DNA of 64,000 nucleotides from a virus, in the IMG/VR virus record IMGVR_UViG_3300042937_000216, positions 58,453 through 122,452 of that record, one strand, 5' to 3'. The notes under the pieces are model-generated. The model did not search any database and was not told where the DNA came from. It was given only the letters and a program-made list of their open reading frames with translations. This document shows, piece after piece, positions 52,180 to 60,273 of the stretch; within the stretch, counting starts at the first letter, position 1; every line of letters begins with the position of its first letter. The translations under genes were made by a program, and so were the position numbers.

Positions 52180-52848
52180 ATGGATTATCGAAAAATATAT
52201 AACAATATTGTTGATAGAGGGCAGAATAGAATATTAGAAGGGTATAGTGAAAAACATCATATTGTTCCAAAGTGTATAGGCGGAACAGATGAAGAGAAAA
52301 ATTTAGTTTCGCTGACTCCAGAAGAGCATTATTTGTGTCATTTGTTGTTGGTTAGAATATACCCAAACAATATACGATTAGTTAAAGCAGCTATGTTTAT
52401 GGTATCATCAAACAATAATGTAAAAAGAAACAACAAAGCATACGGTTGGCTTAAGAGACAGTATTCTGAATATATGAAAGGCCCAAACAATCCATCTAAA
52501 TTAAATGGAACTTGGAATAAAGGTAAATCAGGATACAAGAATAAAGTAAATTTTTCAGATAAATCGTTAGAGTTGTTTTCTAATAGGATGAAGATGAATA
52601 ATCCGTGTGCTGGATTAAAACCGTGGAACCACCCAAGGGCAACAGATTATACTAAAAGTGTGTGGAAACGAGCAGATGAGATTTACAATATTTGGTTAAG
52701 TAGTAACAAACCTTCCTATTGTAAATTATATAGAATATTAAATGGTACAATGTACGATAACAAAACAATCAGCCCGTATATGAATATGGTAAAATATTTT
52801 AGAAATGGGTGGATACCAACAAAAGATAACGAATGGGATAAACTATAA
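52180..52848 (+). CDS. HNH homing endonuclease between nrdA and nrdB
   Basis: 222 residues. HNH core near the N-terminus: SEKHHIVPKCIGGTDEEKNL with VSLTPEEHYLCHLLL, then a lysine/asparagine-rich DNA-binding part (NGTWNKGKSGYKNK, GLKPWNHPRATD). AT-rich and unlike nrdA/nrdB in codon use, as expected for a mobile gene. A 10-base repeat flanks it (52128-52137 and 52839-52848). T4 also has a homing gene in this gap. Confidence 0.9.
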   Translation: MDYRKIYNNIVDRGQNRILEGYSEKHHIVPKCIGGTDEEKNLVSLTPEEHYLCHLLLVRIYPNNIRLVKAAMFMVSSNNNVKRNNKAYGWLKRQYSEYMKGPNNPSKLNGTWNKGKSGYKNKVNFSDKSLELFSNRMKMNNPCAGLKPWNHPRATDYTKSVWKRADEIYNIWLSSNKPSYCKLYRILNGTMYDNKTISPYMNMVKYFRNGWIPTKDNEWDKL

Positions 52849-53949
52849 ATGTCAAAAGAACAATACGATTTAAGTACTAAAACAGACTATCTACATCGCA
52901 AGATGTTTTTGGATCCAGCAGGTCCGGTAACTATCCAGCGGTTTGAAGAAGTTAAATATAATAAGATTGCTAACTTTGAAGCTACAGCCCGCGGTTTCTT
53001 TTGGCAACCAGAAGAAGTTAGCCTAAGTAAAGATGCTAACGACTTTAAAGATGCTAGTGATGCTGTTAAACATATCTTTACCAGCAACCTGCTACGTCAA
53101 ACAGCATTAGATAGTCTACAAGGCCGCGCACCTAATCAAGTATTTGGACCAGTAGTAAGTATTCCAGAACTAGAAGCACTTATCAGCAACTGGAGTTTCT
53201 TTGAAACTAACATTCATAGTAAGAGCTACAGCCACATTATTCGTAATATCTATAATATACCAAAGGATGTGTTTAACACCATTCACGATACACAAGAGAT
53301 TGTGGGCATGGCCAGTACCATCGGCAACTACTATGATAAATTACATCAAATTAATTGTCGTAAAGAGATGGGCGAAAAGGTAACAGAAACAGAACACATC
53401 AAAGCAATTTGGTTAGCTTTACATGCTAGCTATGGACTAGAAGCATTCCGCTTTATGGTTAGCTTTGCTACTAGCTTGGCCATGGTAGAGAACAAGATCT
53501 TTATTGGCAACGGTAATATCATTAGTCTAATCCTACAAGATGAACTACTACACAAAGAGTGGACTGCGTTCTTAATTAATCAAGTGGTAAAAGAAGATCC
53601 GCGCTTTGCTGCGATCAAAGCAGAATGCGAAGCTGAAGTATATCAAATGTACCTAGATGTCATCCGTGAAGAAAAGTTCTGGGCCGATTATCTATTTAAA
53701 ATGGGTCCAGTTATTGGCTTAAACGCTAATATATTGAAAGATTTTGTTGATTATACAGCCGTAGATGCTCTAAAACAAATTGGTATTAGATACCAAAGCC
53801 CAGCACCAAAGACTACTCCTATTCCTTGGTTTAATAAGCACAGCGATACAAGTAAAAAACAAACAGCCCTACAAGAATCAGAGTCAACTAACTACGTCAT
53901 TGGTGTAATGGGCGATAGTATTGACTATGATGAATTACCAAGTTTATAA
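52849..53949 (+). CDS. nrdB: ribonucleotide reductase class Ia small subunit
   Basis: 366 residues. Holds the diiron-tyrosyl radical centre for NrdA. Asp88 in LDSLQG, His123 and Tyr127 in NIHSKSY, Glu in GLEAFRF and Glu/His in DELLH match the E. coli ligands. The first-helix motif is E119-T-N-I-H123 where E. coli and T4 have ETIH, one residue longer, so ExxxH replaces ExxH. C-terminus ends DYDELPSL, for NrdA binding. Starts straight after the HNH stop. Confidence 0.95.
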   Translation: MSKEQYDLSTKTDYLHRKMFLDPAGPVTIQRFEEVKYNKIANFEATARGFFWQPEEVSLSKDANDFKDASDAVKHIFTSNLLRQTALDSLQGRAPNQVFGPVVSIPELEALISNWSFFETNIHSKSYSHIIRNIYNIPKDVFNTIHDTQEIVGMASTIGNYYDKLHQINCRKEMGEKVTETEHIKAIWLALHASYGLEAFRFMVSFATSLAMVENKIFIGNGNIISLILQDELLHKEWTAFLINQVVKEDPRFAAIKAECEAEVYQMYLDVIREEKFWADYLFKMGPVIGLNANILKDFVDYTAVDALKQIGIRYQSPAPKTTPIPWFNKHSDTSKKQTALQESESTNYVIGVMGDSIDYDELPSL

Positions 53950-53961
53950 GAGAGAGAAAAA

Positions 53962-54213
53962 ATGCTAACAGTATATAGTAAAAACAATTGCCCATTTTGC
54001 GAGCAGGCCAAAGGTCTACTAACAAAGAAAGGAATATCATTTGACGTAGTGAAGATTGATGAAGATAACGAAGCACGTGAATGGTTGCTAGAACAGAATC
54101 ATCGTACAGTGCCACAACTATATTTAGATGGTGAACTCTTTGTAGAAGGTGGTTACCAAGGGTTAGCTCGATTGTCTGACGAAGAATTAACAGCTAGATT
54201 AGCAGGAGCATAA
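53962..54213 (+). CDS. glutaredoxin
   Basis: 83 residues with CPFC (10-13), the cis-proline block TVPQLYLDGELF and GGYQGL, typical dithiol glutaredoxin. Likely reductant of NrdA. Ribosome site AGAGAGAG. Confidence 0.93.
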   Translation: MLTVYSKNNCPFCEQAKGLLTKKGISFDVVKIDEDNEAREWLLEQNHRTVPQLYLDGELFVEGGYQGLARLSDEELTARLAGA

Positions 54214-54214
54214 A

Positions 54215-54493
54215 ATGGCAAAACTAACAATATATGTAGATAACGGCATTCGTTCTACAGTGGCAAGACAGCAATTAAAAAATTTAAGCATTGACTTCGA
54301 TGAAGTTAACGTAGGTGCTAACGTACAAGCGGCAGAATTTTTAGTAACTTCTAACCGTCCTGTGAGTAAATTTCCATTACCCCAATACTATGTAGGTGAA
54401 ACATTAGCTTGGGAAAATGGTTATAAAGATATTGCGGAATTGTCCGCAAGTGAGATCAATCAACGAGTAGAGGATATCAATGCTAGTAGCTAA
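54215..54493 (+). CDS. glutaredoxin-fold protein lacking cysteines
   Basis: 92 residues, one base after the glutaredoxin. Strand LTIYVDNG, helix, SIDFDEVNV and PLPQYYVGETLAWENGYKDI align with the neighbouring glutaredoxin along its length, but the CPFC site is replaced by NGIRS and the protein has no cysteine at all. Redox activity is not possible; a binding or regulatory role is likely. Confidence 0.75.
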   Translation: MAKLTIYVDNGIRSTVARQQLKNLSIDFDEVNVGANVQAAEFLVTSNRPVSKFPLPQYYVGETLAWENGYKDIAELSASEINQRVEDINASS

Positions 54494-54785
54494 CAAGTAT
54501 GAAAAAGACGACATCGTAACATTTAAATTAGTCAACGGTGACGAAATTGTAGCAAAAATTGTAGAAGAGAATGATCAAGGGTATGTGATTAACAAACCTT
54601 GTACGGTAATGCCTAGCCAACGTGGTATCGGTTTACTACAGAGTTTGTTCACCAGTGAGTTGGGCAAGAGTGTTACATTAGGTAAAAATCATGTAATGTT
54701 TCATGCTACTACACAAAAAGAAATAGTAAATCACTATATTCAAACTACTACTGGTATTGAACCAGCAAGTGGTATTATTACCTAG
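54480..54785 (+). CDS. Sm-like/SH3-like conserved hypothetical protein
   Basis: 101 residues. DDIVTFKLVNGDEIVAKIVE and VINKPCTVMPSQ recall the strand order of Sm/Lsm folds found in aquatic T4-like phages. Overlaps the preceding gene by 14 bases. Possible RNA-binding or virion role. Confidence 0.6.
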   Translation: MLVANKYEKDDIVTFKLVNGDEIVAKIVEENDQGYVINKPCTVMPSQRGIGLLQSLFTSELGKSVTLGKNHVMFHATTQKEIVNHYIQTTTGIEPASGIIT

Positions 54786-54794
54786 GAATAAGAT

Positions 54795-56264
54795 ATGTCA
54801 GACATGATCGCTAGCGCACGGAATATGACGGTAGTTGCCGAGGGGCAATATAATACCGTTGGATTACCCAAAGGGTCATTGACACCGGCAACTATTACCG
54901 CAATGGTTGGCTTTTCTAAAGGGGAAGGCTTACAGATACATCCAGATGTTACTGCGGCAGCTACTAAGTTACAACAGGTATACTTAACTAATCCATCATT
55001 GGGGGCGTCGGCCAACGCCGCGGCGTCATCGTTACTAACTACCGCAAACAATATGATGGCAGGTGGCCCAGGCGGCTTTATGCAGAAATTCAATCAAGCT
55101 CGCGCACATATTGGTGATGCTATAGAATTAAAGAAAGTAACAGCATTTTGCTCTAACGTTAACTTAAAAAGTTTTGGTAGTGGAATTGAAAAAATCAGTG
55201 ACCTAGCAGATCAAGGTCTGACATCTTCATTAGGCGACTTATCTAAAGTAGGTGACTGTATGAGTGCTACGGGTGGCATGTTTAATATGAGTGACATGGC
55301 TAGCTTTGGCAAATCGGCCGGATTATTTAAACAACTAAAATCAAGTAAGATGGGAAATTCAACGGGCATTACTAGTATGCTAAAGAAAGTAGGCGTTGAC
55401 CCAGACGACATTGATAATCCAGTGTACAAGGATCGTATTGATTTGGCAATGTCTAAGATTAATGACCCTACAGTGCTTAATGCGGTTGCTGATCAGTTCA
55501 ATGTTAGTCCGCTAGGCGGACTACCTGATGTTAGTACTAAAAACTTAACCGAAACACTAAAGTCAACAGCAGGGGCTAATCCATTTGCGGGACTACCCAG
55601 TGCTGGGACAAACAACTCTTTAGATTCTGGAGCGACATCGGTAATTGGAGGCAGCCAAACTACATATAATGTAAATTCTCCTCCACCTGCGTCGCTTCAA
55701 CCAGCAGCTGATTCATTAAAAGCATTTGCGGGTACATTGATTGCCAGCAGACAACAAGAACCAAGTGCTACACCTACTGGATGGGCTAACAATAATGACA
55801 AAGCCGCATTTGGAGCCACTGCTAAACCTAAAGTTGACCCGGATATTATTAAGAAAATTGAAGAGTTATTCCAAACTGTCATTAATGGATCAAAAGAATA
55901 TGTAGACGCAGGTATAGACATAGTAAGTCAGTATATGTCTATTGACCCTAAGGCCGCAGATGCCGATGCCCATTTAGCAACAGTGCGCAGCAATTTAAAG
56001 ACACAATATCAGAATAGATTGAACGATTTGGCAACAAAAATGTTTGCTGATGCCAATGAAGCAGGTAGACTTATTAATACTCTACCTTATAGTACAGACG
56101 CACAAAAAATTGATCGAAATACTTATGTTGCCCAACGAGACGGCCCAATTGAAAATCTTCTTAAGTTAGTTGACATAACTAATAAAAATGTAACCGCAGC
56201 TAGAAATGAAATATCGGGCAAAATATCTGCGGCTAAAGGTGGTTTGTCGGTTACTACAACATAG
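54795..56264 (+). CDS. large hypothetical virion-type protein
   Basis: 489 residues, Ala/Ser/Gly/Asn-rich with helical and low-complexity parts (ATKLQQVYLTNPSLGASANA; PPPASLQPAADSLKAFAGTL). Followed by a second protein of similar composition. Structural by style; no known motif. Confidence 0.6.
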   Translation: MSDMIASARNMTVVAEGQYNTVGLPKGSLTPATITAMVGFSKGEGLQIHPDVTAAATKLQQVYLTNPSLGASANAAASSLLTTANNMMAGGPGGFMQKFNQARAHIGDAIELKKVTAFCSNVNLKSFGSGIEKISDLADQGLTSSLGDLSKVGDCMSATGGMFNMSDMASFGKSAGLFKQLKSSKMGNSTGITSMLKKVGVDPDDIDNPVYKDRIDLAMSKINDPTVLNAVADQFNVSPLGGLPDVSTKNLTETLKSTAGANPFAGLPSAGTNNSLDSGATSVIGGSQTTYNVNSPPPASLQPAADSLKAFAGTLIASRQQEPSATPTGWANNNDKAAFGATAKPKVDPDIIKKIEELFQTVINGSKEYVDAGIDIVSQYMSIDPKAADADAHLATVRSNLKTQYQNRLNDLATKMFADANEAGRLINTLPYSTDAQKIDRNTYVAQRDGPIENLLKLVDITNKNVTAARNEISGKISAAKGGLSVTTT

Positions 56265-56274
56265 GAAAGTTATT

Positions 56275-57009
56275 ATGGCAATTGGAAGTTTAAAAGATTT
56301 AACAGATCTTAAAAATTTAGTCAGTAAAGATAAGTTAGAAGGCATCAAAGGCGATCTGACCACAATGGGCGAAAAGATGAAAGATCTTGGCGCTAGCCTT
56401 AAGGACAGCGATGCGGCTAAACAACTAATGGGCAGTATAGACATGCCAGCTGTGCCTAACCTTGACGGCAAATTTAGTAGTCTTAAAGATATGATGGCAG
56501 AGCATGCTCCTACTCTTGAGGGACTAACCGGAACAGGATCGGGCCCACTAGGAGTACCATCAATGCAGGATTTTATGGGGCCAACCGCAGGTGGAGCAGA
56601 AGTAAAAGCACTGCTCAGTGGTTCTATAGATGCTGATGCTATTAGTAATCTAAATGGCATGGTTACCAAATCTCAAGGATTGTTTACTGCGGCAGGCATT
56701 GACATAGCCGAAGTACCAAAGATAAATTTAGGCACACTTATGAATGCCGCTACTAGCCTACACAAAATTGGTGCCGAAGCAAACGGCGCTGGGTCAGCCG
56801 ATATACTTAAACAAATGATCCCAACTAGTGGCAACGCCGCTGTGTTTGGTGACGCAATTAAATCAGCTATGGCAGAAGGTAAAAACAAAGCAGCAATGTT
56901 GGCCGCTGGAATTAAACCACCATCATTTAATCCTATGGAAAATTTACCCAGTGCTCCGGATAATATAGGTAGTCAAGCGGCGGTTAACCTGCTCAGCGGC
57001 GGAGGTTAG
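56275..57009 (+). CDS. hypothetical virion-type protein
   Basis: 244 residues from ATG 56275 with TAGGAAAG ahead; an in-frame ATG at 56206 lies inside the previous gene. Low-complexity helical sequence (SLKDLTDLKNLVSKDKLEGI, NLGTLMNAATSLHKIGAEAN). Shares composition with its neighbour and may be its partner. Confidence 0.6.
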   Translation: MAIGSLKDLTDLKNLVSKDKLEGIKGDLTTMGEKMKDLGASLKDSDAAKQLMGSIDMPAVPNLDGKFSSLKDMMAEHAPTLEGLTGTGSGPLGVPSMQDFMGPTAGGAEVKALLSGSIDADAISNLNGMVTKSQGLFTAAGIDIAEVPKINLGTLMNAATSLHKIGAEANGAGSADILKQMIPTSGNAAVFGDAIKSAMAEGKNKAAMLAAGIKPPSFNPMENLPSAPDNIGSQAAVNLLSGGG

Positions 57010-57010
57010 T

Positions 57011-57733
57011 GTGTACCTAAATCCGGTTATAGAATATAAAAATATAACCAATTGGATCACTCCTCTGATTAATCGAGAGATTAAGCCGCGTCAATTTGTT
57101 CGTCATCTCGGTAGTTTTCTTAACTCATCTCATCCTGTTAGAGTTAAACTAATTGAAGCTGACCCTGAATATTTAGAGCCAAATGATTTTAGTATTGGTG
57201 CTGAGTATGATCCAGATCTAGATGAGCAATGTAAAAAACAGTTAATTATTAATTTCTTTATTAACTGTCCTAAAATTAAACCTTGGCTTATAACCACAGA
57301 TATTGCGGCACGATTTACTCTAGAACTAGTTGAAGCACTAGTACACGAATATCAACACCAACATCAATATCGTAGTCGTAGATATAGACTACATAAAGAA
57401 CACTTTGTCAGTGAGCATGAAGATCTAGAAGTACGTAGTGAGCAGGAGTATTTTGGAAATCCAGATGAAATTGATGCCTATGGTGCTAATATAGCGGCCA
57501 GATTATTCCTACAAGAACGAGTATTAAATACACTAGTAGACAACGAAACATTGTGGTGTGATAGCAGTTTAGATCTACGTAATTATATTAAAGCATTTGG
57601 CGCTGAACACAGCATTGTACAACAGCTACTAACTAAAATTAGAACTAACATACAATACCTTAAGGATGTCGACGATGGCAAAATACGAAGAAAAAATTAC
57701 ACTAGAACTAGAAACAGAAGATGTCGAGTTTGA
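57011..57733 (+). CDS. putative zinc metallopeptidase-like protein (HExxH)
   Basis: 240 residues from GTG 57011. LVEALVHEYQHQHQYRSRR contains HEYQH (112-116), a gluzincin-type HExxH; NPDEIDAYGANIAARL (150-165) could supply the third ligand. Downstream half is helical. Function and substrate unknown; a processing role for virion proteins is possible. Confidence 0.6.
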   Translation: MYLNPVIEYKNITNWITPLINREIKPRQFVRHLGSFLNSSHPVRVKLIEADPEYLEPNDFSIGAEYDPDLDEQCKKQLIINFFINCPKIKPWLITTDIAARFTLELVEALVHEYQHQHQYRSRRYRLHKEHFVSEHEDLEVRSEQEYFGNPDEIDAYGANIAARLFLQERVLNTLVDNETLWCDSSLDLRNYIKAFGAEHSIVQQLLTKIRTNIQYLKDVDDGKIRRKNYTRTRNRRCRV

Positions 57734-57905
57734 TGAAATTGAACCAGAAGACTATGTGTTTATAGTCAAAGCCGACGGTACGTTAAAGTCAGTATTGTTT
57801 CCGGAAGAAGAGCAATTTGAATACAGCGAAGAATTGATGCGAGTATTTAACGTATTTGATGTTGACGATCCTGCCGAATTAACAGGCAACCACACCATAC
57901 ACTAA
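57675..57905 (+). CDS. small acidic hypothetical protein
   Basis: 76 residues from ATG 57675 (AAGGA at 57660 is well placed); ATG 57666 is too near that site. Very acidic (ETEDVEFDEIEPEDYVFIV). Overlaps the preceding gene by 59 bases and the convergent minus gene by 4. Function unknown. Confidence 0.65.
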   Translation: MAKYEEKITLELETEDVEFDEIEPEDYVFIVKADGTLKSVLFPEEEQFEYSEELMRVFNVFDVDDPAELTGNHTIH

Positions 57906-58138
57906 CACCATCGCAGTAGAAATGCTGTAACCTGTTCCTCTGACTCTAATGCTACTGTCATGCCTTCTTGGTGTAGTCTACCTCGAGGTAAGTGTTCATC
58001 CATCCACAGATATATCTCTGATTCGTGTTTAATCCAATAACTGATATCAGCAATAACAAGATAGTAGTAGGGCATTTCGTGATCAAACGGACCACTTGCG
58101 ATAAACTTACGTCCGTTGGCACCGTCTAATATACTCAA
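57902..58138 (-). CDS. small protein of repeated family (member D)
   Basis: 78 residues. Ends GMTVALESEEQVTAFLLRWC. Shares with the proteins at 58933, 60073 and 61412 a pattern of aromatic strands, a short acidic stretch, then a C-terminal helix ending FLL or YFL plus an aromatic. Start overlaps the upstream stop. Confidence 0.65.
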   Translation of the reverse strand: MSILDGANGRKFIASGPFDHEMPYYYLVIADISYWIKHESEIYLWMDEHLPRGRLHQEGMTVALESEEQVTAFLLRWC

Positions 58139-58929
58139 AATGAGACCTTTTCTAATTCAAGTATGCTGTCACTGTTTACCACAGTGCGCAGGTCGTCTAA
58201 GTTTACCACACGACCGATAACAGGTTGTCCTGTGTAGTGTAGTAATTTTTCTAAACCATGCGAGGCTAAAAACTCTGGTGCGTGAGATTTCCACCAATTG
58301 ATGTATGCAGATATAGAAAAATCATGATAGCCGTGGTCTTCACGTGTTTCTATGTATATCCCAGGTTTAACAAAGTCATGAAATCTACAGGTCTGTAGGA
58401 TGTTTGAATAATCATTCTGCTGATATGCTAGTAATGGAATGTGCCCTACATAGGGATTCTGTACTTTAATATCTCCAAACTCCATAAACAATTTATGATC
58501 AAACGACTCAGCCAAGGCAAACCCTTCGTCATTGAACCATTCTATTTGTAAGTGAAATCGTTTGTTTAGGTTAGAGCAATCAATATCCATAAACTCAACT
58601 TTGTGTAGACAAAAGTGTAGTTCGTGTAATAGGTTATCGAATTCTGCTGGTATGCTGTTAAACCCATTGGCTAATGTTTGTTCTATATGTTTATGTAGGC
58701 GAGTGGTTTCGGCTACTGTTTTAATATGGTCAGTAAACTGCCAACCTAATTTATCGTTGGCTTCTGCTACTAGATCATTTAGGTATTCAATCGAATATTT
58801 GCGCTCATCACGAAAGATTGGGAACTCTCTGGCATAATTGTCTAAGAACAGTTCTTTCCATTGTTCTAGAACAGGATGTTCACGTAGGGCAACTTCTAAA
58901 GGTGGTTGGTCTTTAAATTGAATCAGCAT
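58135..58929 (-). CDS. hypothetical protein
   Basis: 264 residues. Histidine and aromatic-rich (FHLQIEWFNDEGFALAESFD, ETREDHGYHDFSISAYINWW). Not recognised. In a chain of minus genes from 61636 to 57902 with one-to-four-base overlaps or small gaps. Confidence 0.65.
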   Translation of the reverse strand: MLIQFKDQPPLEVALREHPVLEQWKELFLDNYAREFPIFRDERKYSIEYLNDLVAEANDKLGWQFTDHIKTVAETTRLHKHIEQTLANGFNSIPAEFDNLLHELHFCLHKVEFMDIDCSNLNKRFHLQIEWFNDEGFALAESFDHKLFMEFGDIKVQNPYVGHIPLLAYQQNDYSNILQTCRFHDFVKPGIYIETREDHGYHDFSISAYINWWKSHAPEFLASHGLEKLLHYTGQPVIGRVVNLDDLRTVVNSDSILELEKVSF

Positions 58930-58932
58930 ACT

Positions 58933-59172
58933 TTACTTATAAGTTAGCAAAAAATAGCTGAGCATTTTTTCATCGTAGAAGTCTAGATGTATTTGGTATT
59001 GATAGTCCCAAAAATGTCCGTCATTGCTAATGGGCGCACGATGTTCTCGTACAGTGAATCCTAGGCGTTCTCGACAGACCCAAGAAATCATAACACCCCG
59101 CCCGTGGTCCTCAATAATGCGAGGCCACAGGTCGTTGTGCCAATAATCACGTTCAAATATTACAGCTTTCAT
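58933..59172 (-). CDS. small protein of repeated family (member C)
   Basis: 79 residues starting MKAVIFERDYWHNDLWPRII and ending YDEKMLSYFLLTYK. Similar in size and C-terminal helix to members A, B and D. Four-base overlap with the phosphoesterase gene. Confidence 0.65.
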   Translation of the reverse strand: MKAVIFERDYWHNDLWPRIIEDHGRGVMISWVCRERLGFTVREHRAPISNDGHFWDYQYQIHLDFYDEKMLSYFLLTYK

Positions 59173-60041
59173 ACGTCGAGGTACTTTAACTGAAAGTAAT
59201 CAGCAAAGTGCTCGTAGTTAATATAGCCACGTGGGTTACAGACTACACGTGTTTCGCCAATGGTATAGTCGAAAGCATGGTGAGTATGCCCGTGTAACCA
59301 TAACTTGATCTGTGGACGATATGCTATAAAGTCCTCTAGGTCACTGACAAACGCACCGTTCATAATAGTATCGTGCGCAAACTTAGCATGGATACTCTTA
59401 CGACTTGGCCCGTGATGCCCAATTACCACGAACTTATTATCAGCACGTTCACTTACCACAGCATTGATATAGTCTAACATTAGATCATGTTCTTCTACAC
59501 TGTCACGTGGGCTAAACTTACTAGGTTCTGCTTTTTGTTTGTGACCAATGACCTTGCGATCTATGTTGTACTCGCCATCATCGTATAAAGGAACTGTGCG
59601 ATAGGTTGGCTTATCACTGTTCTTAATACATTGGAAGTCGTTCATCATCATTTTCATATGACCAATAGTGATGTCATCACGTTCATTCATGTCAGTCCAC
59701 AATGTACCACCAATAAATGTAACATCCGCTAACTGATATGTTTCTTTATCCAAGATGTGTATGTTGTCAAACATCTTAAGCGCATCACGCAACTGTATAA
59801 TTGTGTAAGCAAAGTCACCATGATAGTGTTCATGGTTGCCAACAACGTATAACACAATAGGAAACTCCTCGCTACACTGCTTAAAGAATTCTAAGTAGCG
59901 TTTGACAAATTTGTCCTGTGATTTAAAATGATGGGCCACACAGATATCACCTGCTAAGACTAGAACGTCTGCGGCTTCTGTGTTTTTAATTTCTAATGGC
60001 CCAAACTCTAAATGGACGTCGCTTGCGAGTGCTATTTTCAT
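59169..60041 (-). CDS. calcineurin-type metallophosphoesterase
   Basis: 290 residues. Metal motifs ASDVHLE, LAGDICV, VVGNHEHYHGD, VIGHHGPSRKS and WLHGHTHHAFDY in order. The C-terminal GETRVVCNPRGY is typical. Broad phosphoesterase; T4-like phages carry such enzymes that may act on nucleotides. Own promoter at 60048-60076 places the ATG at the transcription start. Confidence 0.9.
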   Translation of the reverse strand: MKIALASDVHLEFGPLEIKNTEAADVLVLAGDICVAHHFKSQDKFVKRYLEFFKQCSEEFPIVLYVVGNHEHYHGDFAYTIIQLRDALKMFDNIHILDKETYQLADVTFIGGTLWTDMNERDDITIGHMKMMMNDFQCIKNSDKPTYRTVPLYDDGEYNIDRKVIGHKQKAEPSKFSPRDSVEEHDLMLDYINAVVSERADNKFVVIGHHGPSRKSIHAKFAHDTIMNGAFVSDLEDFIAYRPQIKLWLHGHTHHAFDYTIGETRVVCNPRGYINYEHFADYFQLKYLDV

Positions 60042-60047
60042 AAATGT

Positions 60048-60076
60048 ATTATACTATCATTTGGTTAGTTTGTCAA
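60048..60076 (-). promoter_or_regulatory. consensus sigma70 promoter, leaderless type
   Basis: On the minus strand TTGACA (60076-60071), 17 bases, TATAAT (60053-60048), then six bases and the ATG at 60041. Confidence 0.85.
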
Positions 60077-60273
60077 TGACCGAACGTTAATAAAAACATT
60101 GTAGCCCACTGCTCATCTTCAATTTCGATAATTCTATCATTATTGAAATACCACCATCCGTAACCACCTGTTTGATTATGTAGGACATACTTACGTGGGC
60201 CTACATTCTTATCTAACCAGGTAACACGGTCTTGAATATGCCCGTAGCTTAGATGTCTAATGCTGATCTTCAT
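60073..60273 (-). CDS. small protein of repeated family (member B)
   Basis: 66 residues from ATG 60273, which overlaps the methyltransferase stop as ATGA; a start at 60300 inside the upstream gene is unlikely. Starts MKISIRHLSYGHIQDRVTWL and ends EDEQWATMFLLTFGH. Confidence 0.65.
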   Translation of the reverse strand: MKISIRHLSYGHIQDRVTWLDKNVGPRKYVLHNQTGGYGWWYFNNDRIIEIEDEQWATMFLLTFGH

